From Xylophilus sp. ASV27 (GTDB lineage Bacteria > Pseudomonadota > Gammaproteobacteria > Burkholderiales > Burkholderiaceae_C): a DNA stretch of 58,611 nucleotides. The stretch lies in assembly GCF_016428875.1 (NCBI RefSeq), contig NZ_JAELTO010000010.1:1-58611 (forward strand), in the 5' to 3' direction. The stretch's first letter is position 1. Each line of letters starts with the position of its first letter. A model generated the notes under the pieces. It saw only the letters and a program-made list of their open reading frames with translations, made no database searches and was not told the origin of the DNA. Shown here in pieces: positions 1-7,176 of the stretch. The translations under genes and the position numbers were made by a program.

Positions 1-187
1 AGGCCAGACCAATCACCAGCCACACGGCATGTTGCGCCGGCAGCTTGCGGCGCCGTATCGAAGCCTTGCCCGTGGCTTGCAAGGCTTGTTCGATCCAGCC
101 CGGGTCGATCAGGGCGCTCAACTCGGCTATCCCATTGGCAGGGAGTGCCTCCAATGTCTCGTTCAGGGTCGTTTGCAGCAGGCTCAA
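1..187 (-). CDS. IS4-family transposase, N-terminal fragment (cut by window edge)
   Basis: Reading leftwards from a TTG at 187-185, the frame stays open to the window edge (about 62 codons). It encodes a segment with the run LIDPGWIEQAL, then KASIRRRKLPAQ and AVWLVIGLA. This is the typical N-terminal domain of IS4-type transposases, which precedes the DDE catalytic domain. The catalytic part lies outside the window. The start is uncertain: upstream in this frame there is a TAA and no ATG, so TTG is the best candidate. It sits 3 bp after a strong hairpin and overlaps the stop codon of a short upstream frame. I could not identify the terminal inverted repeat of the element. Confidence 0.7.
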   Translation of the reverse strand, partial: MSLLQTTLNETLEALPANGIAELSALIDPGWIEQALQATGKASIRRRKLPAQHAVWLVIGLA

Positions 188-190
188 AGT

Positions 191-223
191 AAAAAGGGAA
201 CGTGGTCCATACGTTCCCTTTTT
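191..223 (-). terminator. 13-bp perfect hairpin between SWIB gene and transposase
   Basis: Positions 191-203 and 211-223 are exact inverted repeats with a 7-base loop. On the minus strand the stem ends in five T residues, so it can act as an intrinsic terminator for the SWIB gene transcribed towards the transposase. It would protect the IS element from read-through. The A/T ends make it usable in both directions. The loop also holds an ATG preceded by AAGGG, which opens an 8-codon frame (210-184) ending at a TGA that overlaps the transposase TTG. Confidence 0.75.
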
Positions 224-299
224 ACCTGCCTTCAGCTTCGCTTGGGCTTATCTGACTGGCATTGCGGCAAAGCCGGCCTTTTTGCTGTGGGCGCTGGTC

Positions 300-641
300 T
301 CAGCTCACATGCTTGCCGATCAGCGAGGCAAGCTCGAACATCGAAACCTGATCCTTGCCGAAGATCAGCTTGAGCTTGGCATCCGCGTTGATGTTGCGCT
401 TGTTGGCCTTGTCCTGCAGGTCGTGCTTTTTGATGTAGACCCAGAGCTTGCTGACGATCTCGGTCCGGGGCAGGGGCGCGGTGCCCACCACGGCAGCCAA
501 TGCAGGGCTCGGCGTGAGCGCCTTCATGAACGCGGCATTGGGTGTGCGCTTTGCCGCTGGCGTCTTCTTGGCCGCTGGAGCCTTGGCTGGAGCAGCCTTC
601 TTGGCCGGCGCTTTGGCCGGGACTTTCTTTGCAGTTGCCAT
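300..641 (-). CDS. SWIB/MDM2-domain protein with histone H1-like N-terminal tail
   Basis: 113 residues. Residues 1-33 are almost only Lys, Ala, Pro and Thr in AKKxPAK-type repeats, like the tails of bacterial histone H1-like proteins. Residues about 40-112 form a SWIB/MDM2 fold, recognisable by the stretch SKLWVYIKKHDLQD followed by the INADAKLKLIFG segment. SWIB domains are known from eukaryotic chromatin remodellers and from small proteins of chlamydiae and betaproteobacteria. The natural inference is a nucleoid-associated or DNA-topology role, but no bacterial function is firmly assigned. The ATG at 641 has AAGGAA about seven bases upstream. The gene is monocistronic, divergent from aceA, and is followed by a strong terminator. 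Confidence 0.9.
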   Translation of the reverse strand: MATAKKVPAKAPAKKAAPAKAPAAKKTPAAKRTPNAAFMKALTPSPALAAVVGTAPLPRTEIVSKLWVYIKKHDLQDKANKRNINADAKLKLIFGKDQVSMFELASLIGKHVS

Positions 642-1095
642 GATCTATTCCTTGTCTGGAAGTTGGTTTTATCCTGTGGCCAGCAAGAAAGCAGCCTCTC
701 CGCTGGCTGTGCGCATGCTACTGGAGAAAAAACGCGCCTCCAAGCGAAAACGCACTTTTTCACCCCTCGGATGAAGGGGCGTGGTCGTGTTTTTTTCAGC
801 CGCAAGAGGCGGTGCCATGCGCCAGCGCATGCATCGGCAATTTCATGATGCTCTCATTGTTTTCTCATTGTGAAAAGCGCAAATGCTGCGGCGCATTAAA
901 TTTTCTTGATATGAGAGATGAAATTTCACATTGAGGTAATGAGATTGTAGGTTATTGATTTATTTAGAAAAAATATCTAATCTTCTATAAGATATAAGAG
1001 GTGGAATGGTCTTGTAGAAGACTTAAAGTTGCGGCATGGACTTGGATGCAGGGATCTGCGCCAAGTCTTCCTCTCATCAACCCTGGAGTGTCAAC
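642..1095. other. 454-bp AT-rich divergent control region between SWIB gene and aceA
   Basis: This is the most AT-rich non-coding stretch in the window. From about 840 to 1030 it is dominated by A/T runs, in sharp contrast to the flanking genes. It must hold the promoters of both divergent genes. For aceA a weak -35/-10 pair, TTGAGG (931-936) and TATTGA (953-958) with a 16-base spacer, can be proposed. A dyad-like site follows at 981-999. I see no further ORF or RNA gene here. Confidence 0.5.
981..999. promoter_or_regulatory. Candidate operator dyad upstream of aceA
   Basis: Two 8-base arms (TCTTCTAT and ATATAAGA), separated by three bases, are inverted repeats matching at seven of eight positions. 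The site lies about 100 bp before the aceA start and just downstream of the proposed promoter, where a repressor would act. Glyoxylate-shunt genes are usually acetate-inducible, so a repressor site is expected. The regulator is not identified here. Confidence 0.35.
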
Positions 1096-2415
1096 ATGCC
1101 GCAAACCATCACTGAACAGTTGAGCCGCGAGCAGCAGATTTCTGCGCTTGAGAAGGAGTGGGCTACCAACCCCCGCTGGAAGGGGGTCAAGCGGGGCTAC
1201 GGCGCTGCCGACGTGGTGCGGCTGCGTGGATCCTTCCCCATCGAGTACACGCTGGCCCGCCGTGGCGCAGAGAAGCTCTGGAACCTGGTGCACAACGAAC
1301 CCTACGTCAACTGCCTGGGGGCGTTGACCGGCGGGCAGGCCATGCAGCAGGTCAAGGCGGGCATCAAGGCGATCTACTTGTCAGGTTGGCAGGTTGCGGC
1401 GGACAACAACAGCTATGCCGCGATGTATCCGGACCAGTCCCTCTATCCGGTGGACTCGGTTCCCACGGTGGTCGAGCGCATCAACAACACCTTCCGCCGC
1501 GCCGACGAGATTCAGTGGTCCAAGGGCGTAAATCCTGGCGACCAGCAGTATGTGGACTACTTTGCTCCCATCGTGGCTGATGCCGAGGCAGGCTTTGGCG
1601 GTGTGCTCAACGCATTCGAACTGATGAAGGCCATGATCCGCGCCGGAGCCAGTGGCGTGCATTTCGAGGACCAGTTGGCGTCCGTCAAGAAGTGCGGGCA
1701 CATGGGGGGCAAGGTCCTGGTGCCGACGCAGGATGCCGTGCAGAAGCTGATTGCCGCACGCATGGCGGCCGACGTGTGCGGAACTCCGACGCTCGTCATC
1801 GCCCGTACCGATGCCGAGGCGGCTGATCTCCTCACCAGCGACCATGACGAGAATGACAAGCCCTTCCTGACGGGCGAGCGTACGGCCGAGGGCTTTTACA
1901 AGACCCGCAAAGGCATAGACCAGGCCATCTCGCGTGCCATCGCTTATGCGCACTATGCAGACTTGGTGTGGTGTGAAACGGGGACGCCGGATCTGGCGTT
2001 CGCCAAGAAGTTTGCCGACGCCGTTCACAAGGTGCATCCTGGCAAGCTTCTGGCCTACAACTGCTCGCCTTCCTTCAATTGGAGGAAGAACCTGGACGAC
2101 GCGACCATCGCCAAGTTCCAGCGAGAGCTCGGAGCCATGGGCTACAAGTACCAGTTCATCACGCTGGCCGGCATTCATTCGATGTGGTTCAATATGTTCG
2201 ATCTGGCGCAGGACTACGCGCAGCGCGGCATGTCTGCCTATGTCGAGAAGGTGCAGGAGCCCGAATTTGCGGCGCGCGACCGAGGCTACACGTTCGTGTC
2301 GCATCAGCAGGAGGTCGGCACTGGTTACTTCGACGAGGTGACGACCGCCATCCAGGGAGGCAAGTCGAGCGTTACCGCCCTGACGGGGTCGACCGAGGAA
2401 GAGCAGTTCCATTGA
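1096..2415 (+). CDS. aceA: Isocitrate lyase
   Basis: 439 residues, the normal length of the short bacterial class. The enzyme splits isocitrate into succinate and glyoxylate, the first step of the glyoxylate shunt used for growth on acetate or fatty acids. The signature KKCGH is present with the catalytic cysteine at residue 200. It is preceded by the metal and substrate segments DAEAGFGG and HFEDQ. The start at 1096 was chosen because GGAGTG lies seven bases upstream and the N-terminus then matches family proteins; an in-frame upstream ATG at 1036 would add 20 unlikely residues. The gene stands alone. Malate synthase is not in the window. Confidence 0.97.
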   Translation: MPQTITEQLSREQQISALEKEWATNPRWKGVKRGYGAADVVRLRGSFPIEYTLARRGAEKLWNLVHNEPYVNCLGALTGGQAMQQVKAGIKAIYLSGWQVAADNNSYAAMYPDQSLYPVDSVPTVVERINNTFRRADEIQWSKGVNPGDQQYVDYFAPIVADAEAGFGGVLNAFELMKAMIRAGASGVHFEDQLASVKKCGHMGGKVLVPTQDAVQKLIAARMAADVCGTPTLVIARTDAEAADLLTSDHDENDKPFLTGERTAEGFYKTRKGIDQAISRAIAYAHYADLVWCETGTPDLAFAKKFADAVHKVHPGKLLAYNCSPSFNWRKNLDDATIAKFQRELGAMGYKYQFITLAGIHSMWFNMFDLAQDYAQRGMSAYVEKVQEPEFAARDRGYTFVSHQQEVGTGYFDEVTTAIQGGKSSVTALTGSTEEEQFH

Positions 2416-2480
2416 CTGGCGGCGGCGCTGGCGACCGCGTTGCGATGCCAGCGCCCAGTGCCGGGCTTCTCGCGTGCGGG

Positions 2481-2489
2481 TGCTAAACT
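2481..2489 (+). promoter_or_regulatory. Extended -10 promoter candidate for the thrS leader
   Basis: TGCTAAACT gives a TGn-extended -10 hexamer (TAAACT, 2484-2489). No good -35 is visible at the right spacing. Transcription would begin near 2496, giving a leader of about 165 bases before thrS with the leader-peptide ribosome site close to the 5' end. Assigned by eye. Confidence 0.45.
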
Positions 2490-2532
2490 TGCCTGCACAT
2501 TCACCAGCAAGGGCGAGAAAGGCAACTTGGTT

Positions 2533-2574
2533 ATGACACCGCGAACTACGACGGAGATCCGCACCGGCCACTAG
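2533..2574 (+). CDS. Threonine-rich leader peptide of the thrS attenuator
   Basis: A 13-codon frame, ATG to TAG, encoding [13 protein letters not shown]. Five of the 13 codons are threonine, three of them consecutive (ACT ACG ACG, 2545-2553). AAAGG lies about ten bases upstream. A high density of one amino acid upstream of the matching aminoacyl-tRNA synthetase gene is the hallmark of ribosome-mediated attenuation. The position also fits: the Thr run sits at the end of RNA segment 1 of the folding described for 2540-2640. Translation has not been shown. The peptide itself probably has no function apart from being translated. Confidence 0.75.
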   Translation: MTPRTTTEIRTGH

Positions 2575-2640
2575 CGGCCGAGAGTTCGCGCCTGCACGTT
2601 CGATGCATACCTCAAAAGCGCGGGTCTTCCGCGCTTTTTT
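2540..2640 (+). promoter_or_regulatory. Transcription attenuator (segments 1-4) controlling thrS
   Basis: Four segments pair in the classic trp-type way. Segment 1 (2540-2547) is perfectly complementary to segment 2 (2583-2590). Segment 2 (2585-2591) can instead pair with segment 3 (2618-2624) through five Watson-Crick and two G-U pairs, forming an antiterminator. Segment 3 otherwise pairs with segment 4 in the terminator. A ribosome stalled at the Thr codons 2545-2553 covers segment 1 and favours 2:3, so thrS is transcribed. A ribosome reaching the stop codon at 2572 masks segment 2 and lets the terminator form. Predicted outcome: shortage of Thr-tRNA raises ThrRS synthesis. This is an inference from sequence, but the geometry is unusually complete. 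Confidence 0.72.
2614..2640 (+). terminator. Intrinsic terminator of the thrS leader
   Basis: A 10-bp perfect stem (2614-2623 with 2629-2638), a 5-base loop, then T residues continuing with only one G interruption. It ends 20 bases before the thrS start codon. That position makes sense as an attenuator and less so as a simple aceA terminator 200 bp downstream of aceA. Confidence 0.85.
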
Positions 2641-2660
2641 GTTTTTCTCTCGCATTCACC

Positions 2661-4568
2661 ATGATCCAGATCACGCTTCCCGACAACTCGCAACGCCAGT
2701 TCCCCGGCCCGGTGTCCGTCGCCGATGTCGCACACTCGATCGGCGCTGGCCTGGCCAGGATGACCGTTGCCGGCAAGGTGGATGGCGTGCTCGTGGACGC
2801 CAGCGACTTGATTGATCACGACGCCAGGCTGCAGATCATCACGCCAAGGGATCAGGAGGGCGTGGAGATCATCCGGCACTCCACCGCCCACTTGGTGGGG
2901 CATGCCGTGAAGCAGTTGTATCCGACGGCGAAGATGGTGATCGGCCCCGTGATCGAGGAGGGCTTCTACTACGACATCTCGTACGAGCGCCCCTTCACTC
3001 CTGAAGACGTCGCCGCGATCGAGCAGCGCATGAAGGAGTTGATTTCACAGGACTACGACGTCGTCAAGAAGATGACACCGCGCGCCGAGGTCATCGAAGT
3101 GTTCCGCTCGCGCGGCGAGGACTACAAGCTGCGCCTGGTGGAGGACATGCCGGATGAAAAGGCCATGGGCCTGTACTACCACCAGGAGTACGTCGACATG
3201 TGTCGTGGTCCCCACGTGCCTAACACGCGCTTCCTCAAGAATTTCAAGCTCACCCGCGTATCGGGTGCTTATTGGCGCGGTGATGCCAAGAACGAGCAGT
3301 TGCAGCGCATCTACGGCACGGCCTGGGCGGACAAGAAGGATTTGGACGCCTACATCAGGCGCATCGAGGAGGCCGAGAAGCGGGACCACCGCCGCCTCGG
3401 TCGGGAGCTGGACCTGTTCCACATCGATGAGCATTCCCCTGGCACGGTGTTCTGGCATCCCAAGGGCTGGACCATCTGGCAGGAGGTGGAGCAGTACATG
3501 CGCCGTGTCTACCGCGACAATGGCTATCAGGAGGTGAAGGGGCCGCAGATCCTCGACAAGGGGCTTTGGGAAAAGACCGGTCACTGGGACAAGTATCGCG
3601 AGAACATGTTCACAACCGAGAGCGAAAAGCGCGACTATGCGCTCAAGCCCATGAACTGCCCAGGCCACATCCTGATCTTCAATCAGGGTGTAAAGAGCTA
3701 CCGGGACCTGCCCTTGCGATACGGCGAATTCGGCCAGTGCCATCGAAACGAGCCGACGGGCGGGTTGCACGGCATCATGCGCGTGCGCGCCTTCACTCAG
3801 GATGATGGGCACATCTTCTGCACCGAAGACCAGATACAGCAGGAGTGCGCCAATTTCACGGCGCTGCTGCAGCGCGTCTACAAGGATTTCGGCTTCGCGG
3901 ACATCATCTACAAGGTGGCCACGCGCCCGGAAAAGCGCATTGGTTCGGAGGAGAGCTGGGATAAGGCGGAGCAGGCATTGATGGACAGCTTGCGCGCGTC
4001 CGGCTGCGACTTCCAGATCGCGCCTGGAGATGGCGCCTTCTACGGCCCCAAGCTCGAGTACACCCTGCGCGATGCCATCGGGCGCCAGTGGCAGTGCGGC
4101 ACCATCCAGGTCGATCCATCCATGCCGGAGCGATTGGGGGCGGAGTATGTCGGCGAAGATGGTGCGCGCCATCGCCCGATCATGTTGCACCGTGCGATTG
4201 TCGGGAGTCTGGAGCGCTTCATCGGCATGCTGGTTGAGCACCACGCGGGCGCCATGCCGGCGTGGCTTGCACCAGTGCAGGTAGCGGTGCTGAACATCAC
4301 GGATGCGCAGGCCGACTACTGTCGCGAAATAGCCAAAGCGATGCGGAATCAGGGCTTGAGGGTGGAGTTGGATCTGCGCAACGAAAAGATAACGTATAAA
4401 ATACGGGAGCACTCGTTGAAGAAGCTGCCGTACATCCTCGTCGTGGGCGACAAGGAAAAGGCGGCTGGCGCTGTCGCAGTGCGCGCTCGGGGCAACAAAG
4501 ACCTCGGTGCCATGTCTCTCGGAGACTTCATTCAGCAAGTTTCGGGCGATATTGCTCTCAAGAACTGA
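2661..4568 (+). CDS. thrS: Threonyl-tRNA synthetase
   Basis: 635 residues, close to the 642 of E. coli. It charges tRNA-Thr in the cytoplasm. The domain order is standard: TGS domain (1-61), editing domain with HSTAH (H73, H77) and its partners C181 and H185, class II catalytic core with MNCPGH (zinc ligand C333), and a C-terminal anticodon-binding domain. The editing residues that remove mischarged serine are all present. No Shine-Dalgarno is visible before the ATG, where the sequence is a pyrimidine-rich tail of the attenuator terminator. Translation may therefore be weak or rely on S1. It heads the operon with infC, rpmI, rplT, pheS, pheT and ihfA, and is probably under attenuation control. 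Confidence 0.98.
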   Translation: MIQITLPDNSQRQFPGPVSVADVAHSIGAGLARMTVAGKVDGVLVDASDLIDHDARLQIITPRDQEGVEIIRHSTAHLVGHAVKQLYPTAKMVIGPVIEEGFYYDISYERPFTPEDVAAIEQRMKELISQDYDVVKKMTPRAEVIEVFRSRGEDYKLRLVEDMPDEKAMGLYYHQEYVDMCRGPHVPNTRFLKNFKLTRVSGAYWRGDAKNEQLQRIYGTAWADKKDLDAYIRRIEEAEKRDHRRLGRELDLFHIDEHSPGTVFWHPKGWTIWQEVEQYMRRVYRDNGYQEVKGPQILDKGLWEKTGHWDKYRENMFTTESEKRDYALKPMNCPGHILIFNQGVKSYRDLPLRYGEFGQCHRNEPTGGLHGIMRVRAFTQDDGHIFCTEDQIQQECANFTALLQRVYKDFGFADIIYKVATRPEKRIGSEESWDKAEQALMDSLRASGCDFQIAPGDGAFYGPKLEYTLRDAIGRQWQCGTIQVDPSMPERLGAEYVGEDGARHRPIMLHRAIVGSLERFIGMLVEHHAGAMPAWLAPVQVAVLNITDAQADYCREIAKAMRNQGLRVELDLRNEKITYKIREHSLKKLPYILVVGDKEKAAGAVAVRARGNKDLGAMSLGDFIQQVSGDIALKN

Positions 4569-4613
4569 ATCTCGCCAAAGAACGGTTCCTGCGCGTCCAT
4601 GTGCCGGCTTTTT

Positions 4614-4637
4614 GCTACAAGTTTTGTAGCGTTTTTT
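4614..4637 (+). terminator. Small hairpin with T-run between thrS and infC
   Basis: A 7-bp perfect stem (4614-4620 with 4624-4630), 3-base loop, then G and six T residues. It ends at the infC ribosome-binding site (GAAGGA, 4638-4643). It could be a leaky intercistronic terminator or a structure regulating infC translation. The short, A/U-containing stem argues against full termination. Confidence 0.45.
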
Positions 4638-4650
4638 GAAGGATTGAGCC

Positions 4651-5235
4651 ATCGCTACTGAATTTCGTGACCGCCGTCACCGTGAAGAACGCAAGCATCG
4701 GTTGAACCGGGAGATCATGGCGCCGGAAGTGCGCCTCTCCGGTCCCGAGAATGAGCCTCTGGGGATCGTGAGCTTGGCCGAGGCCTTGCGCATGGCAGGT
4801 GAGCTTGATGTCGACCTGGTCGAGATCGCCGCCACTGCCAATCCGCCAGTGTGCCGTCTCATGGACTATGGCAAGTTCAAGTACCAGGAACAGAAGAAGG
4901 CGGCTGAAGCGAAAGCCAAGCAGACGGTCATCGAGATCAAAGAGATCAAGTTCCGTCCAGGCACCGACGATGGCGACTACAACATCAAGATGCGCAACAT
5001 CCGTCGCTTCTTGGCCGAGGGTGACAAGTGCAAGATTACGCTGCGCTTCCGGGGACGGGAGATCACGCACCAGGAAATCGGCATGGCGCTGCTTCAGCGC
5101 ATCCGGGAAGAGCTCTCCGACTTGATCGTGATCGAGCAGTTCCCCAAGCTTGAGGGGCGGCAGATGATCATGATGATCGCGCCGAACCGCAAGAAAGTTG
5201 CGGCAAAGGCCGCGGAGCCGGCACCGGCGGCCTGA
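4651..5235 (+). CDS. infC: Translation initiation factor IF-3 (ATC start codon)
   Basis: 194 residues from an ATC codon at 4651. IF-3 binds the 30S subunit, keeps the subunits apart and proofreads initiation. The frame upstream of the first common start (TTG 4702) encodes [20 protein letters not shown], which fits the family N-terminus in related bacteria. GAAGGA lies seven bases before the ATC. Family knowledge: infC in many bacteria starts with ATT, ATA or ATC so that IF-3 represses its own translation. The N-domain (about 20-90) and C-domain (about 100-180) joined by a Lys/Glu-rich linker are evident. A gene finder limited to ATG/GTG/TTG would cut 17 residues. Confidence 0.93.
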   Translation: MATEFRDRRHREERKHRLNREIMAPEVRLSGPENEPLGIVSLAEALRMAGELDVDLVEIAATANPPVCRLMDYGKFKYQEQKKAAEAKAKQTVIEIKEIKFRPGTDDGDYNIKMRNIRRFLAEGDKCKITLRFRGREITHQEIGMALLQRIREELSDLIVIEQFPKLEGRQMIMMIAPNRKKVAAKAAEPAPAA

Positions 5236-5393
5236 ATGACAGTTCATTCCTCGCGCAAGCGGGGGCTGCGGAGAAGCCAGGGCTTCTCCATACAGGGCAG
5301 CGGTTGATCCGTCGCCCTGAAAAGTGGCTCGGGGCCATCAAGTCCGTGAAGGTTTCACGGCGCCTCACGAGCACAAGTAAAAGGAGCATTGAT

Positions 5394-5597
5394 ATGCCCA
5401 AAATGAAAACCAAGAGCAGCGCGAAGAAACGCTTCCGCGTTCGTCCCGGTGGCACCGTCAAGCGCGGTCAAGCCTTCAAGCGTCACATCCTGACCAAGAA
5501 GACCACCAAGAACAAGCGCCATCTGCGCGGTTCGGTGTCCGTTCACGAGACCAACATGGTTTCGATGGCCGCGATGCTGCCCGGCATGGGCATTTAA
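5394..5597 (+). CDS. rpmI: 50S ribosomal protein L35
   Basis: 67 residues, beginning [14 protein letters not shown] and very basic throughout, as is typical of L35. AAGGAG at 5381-5386 sits seven bases before the ATG. A 158-base gap after infC could contain a regulatory structure, since in E. coli L20 represses this operon through a site before rpmI. I could not confirm an equivalent here. Confidence 0.97.
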   Translation: MPKMKTKSSAKKRFRVRPGGTVKRGQAFKRHILTKKTTKNKRHLRGSVSVHETNMVSMAAMLPGMGI

Positions 5598-5621
5598 TCC
5601 AGACGAACAAGGAGTACTCAC

Positions 5622-5981
5622 ATGCCTCGCGTCAAACGTGGTGTAACGGCTCGCGCCCGCCACAAGAAGGTTCTTGCCCTTGCCAAGGGCTTCCGCGGTC
5701 GTCGCGGCAACGTTTTCCGGATCGCCAAGCAGGCGGTGATGAAGGCTGGGCAATATGCCTACCGTGACCGCCGTACGAAGAAGCGCGTTTTCCGTCAGCT
5801 CTGGATCGCCCGTATCAACGCGGCGGCCCGTGAACTGGGGCTGACCTACAGTCAGTTTGCCAACGGCCTGAAGAAGGCCTCTATCGAGATCGACCGCAAG
5901 ATGCTGGCTGACCTCGCCGTGCATGACAAGGCTGCATTTGGCAGCATCGTGGAACAAGTCAAGGCCAAGCTGGCAGCTTGA
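5622..5981 (+). CDS. rplT: 50S ribosomal protein L20
   Basis: 119 residues beginning [20 protein letters not shown], a diagnostic L20 N-terminus with a long basic extension followed by a globular C-terminal domain. L20 binds 23S rRNA early in 50S assembly and in enterobacteria also represses its own operon. It follows rpmI by 24 bases with an AAGGAG site. The TGA overlaps the start of a longer leader into pheS. Confidence 0.98.
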   Translation: MPRVKRGVTARARHKKVLALAKGFRGRRGNVFRIAKQAVMKAGQYAYRDRRTKKRVFRQLWIARINAAARELGLTYSQFANGLKKASIEIDRKMLADLAVHDKAAFGSIVEQVKAKLAA

Positions 5982-6034
5982 TGTTCGACGGCGGTCTGCG
6001 GCATGTTTTTGCCGTGGTCTGTGCACCAGAAACA

Positions 6035-6069
6035 AGGGCTAGGGCTTGCACAAGCACTAGCCCTTTTTC
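6035..6069 (+). terminator. Strong hairpin with T-run between rplT and pheS
   Basis: Outer stem AGGGCTAG (6035-6042) with CTAGCCCT (6057-6064), an inner 4-bp stem, then five T residues. It sits 20 bases before the pheS start. It probably lowers transcription of pheST-ihfA relative to the ribosomal protein genes, or acts as an attenuator. No phenylalanine-rich leader peptide comparable to E. coli pheL is evident in front of it. Confidence 0.75.
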
Positions 6070-6086
6070 ATTTCACAAGAGACTTT

Positions 6087-7139
6087 ATGAACGAGTTGGA
6101 AGCCCTGGTTCGCAGCGCGCAGACGAGCTTTGCGGACGCTGCGACACCCGCTGATCTGGAGAATGCCAAAGCGCTGTTCCTGGGCAAGTCCGGCCGCATC
6201 ACCGAGTTGATGAAGGGCCTGGCTGCGCTCCCCGTGGAGGAGAAGAAAACGCGTGGGGCGGTCATCAATACCGCAAAGCAGGCCATCGAAGCCGCGCTCA
6301 ATGCCCGTCGGCAAGCCCTCGCCGATGAAGAACTAGACCGGCAACTCAAGGCCGAGGCGCTGGACGTGAGTCTGCCTGGACGGCGGCGAGGCGAGGGTGG
6401 CCTGCACCCGGTTTCGCTGACACTGGAGCGGATCGAGGGCATCTTCGGCTCCATGGGCTTTGTGGTTGCTGACGGCCCTGAGATCGAGACGGACTGGTTC
6501 AACTTCACCGCGCTCAATACGCCCGAGGATCATCCGGCGCGGTCGATGCACGATACCTTCTATGTGGAGGGCGGCAGCGAGGCGTCTCCGCTGTTGTTGC
6601 GCACGCATACCAGCCCGATGCAGATCCGCCATGCAGTGCAGCACGTCAAGCGCTATCGGGCGCTGATCGACGCAGGTCAGGCCATGCCGGAGATCCGGGT
6701 GATCGCGCCGGGCCGCACCTATCGGGTGGACAGCGATGCCACCCATTCGCCGATGTTCCACCAGTGCGAGGGCCTGTGGGTTGGAGAGAACGTGAGCTTC
6801 AAAGACCTGAAGGTCGTTTTCACCGACTTCTGCCGTGCGTTTTTCGAGTCCGATGATCTGGTGCTGCGGTTCCGTCCCAGCTTCTTCCCTTTCACCGAGC
6901 CCAGCGCGGAAATCGATATCCAATTCCAGTCAGGGCCGAATGCAGGTCACTGGCTGGAAGTCTCGGGCGCGGGGCAGGTTCATCCGAATGTCATACGCAA
7001 CATGGGCCTGGACCCCGAGCGCTTCATCGGATTTGCCTTTGGCATGGGCCCCGATCGTCTCACCATGCTGCGCTACGGGGTCAACGATCTGCGCCTTTTC
7101 TTCGATGGAGACATCCGCTTCCTGCGCCAGTTCCAGTAG
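6087..7139 (+). CDS. pheS: Phenylalanyl-tRNA synthetase alpha subunit
   Basis: 350 residues. The N-terminal coiled-coil arm (1-85) is followed by the class II catalytic core. Motif 2 is seen around [20 protein letters not shown] and motif 3 around [17 protein letters not shown]. It forms the alpha2-beta2 enzyme with PheT. The start at 6087 (MNELEALV) matches the family. An in-frame ATG at 6003 would add 28 residues encoded by the terminator hairpin and is rejected. The ribosome site is a modest AAGAGA. Confidence 0.97.
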   Translation: MNELEALVRSAQTSFADAATPADLENAKALFLGKSGRITELMKGLAALPVEEKKTRGAVINTAKQAIEAALNARRQALADEELDRQLKAEALDVSLPGRRRGEGGLHPVSLTLERIEGIFGSMGFVVADGPEIETDWFNFTALNTPEDHPARSMHDTFYVEGGSEASPLLLRTHTSPMQIRHAVQHVKRYRALIDAGQAMPEIRVIAPGRTYRVDSDATHSPMFHQCEGLWVGENVSFKDLKVVFTDFCRAFFESDDLVLRFRPSFFPFTEPSAEIDIQFQSGPNAGHWLEVSGAGQVHPNVIRNMGLDPERFIGFAFGMGPDRLTMLRYGVNDLRLFFDGDIRFLRQFQ

Positions 7140-7176
7140 ATCGACATCATCAGAACGAATATTCGAGAACGAGAAA

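Noticed and set aside
1036-1095. Upstream ATG for aceA adding 20 residues
   Set aside because: No ribosome site, unusual residues, and the 1096 start has a good one and matches the family.
5236-5393. An L20-binding translational operator before rpmI
   Set aside because: The gap is long enough, but no pseudoknot or L20-site mimic could be drawn by eye with confidence.
5981-6086. A phenylalanine leader peptide for pheST attenuation
   Set aside because: Frames starting at 5981 and 6003 contain few Phe codons before the hairpin and do not stop before it, unlike the E. coli pheST leader.
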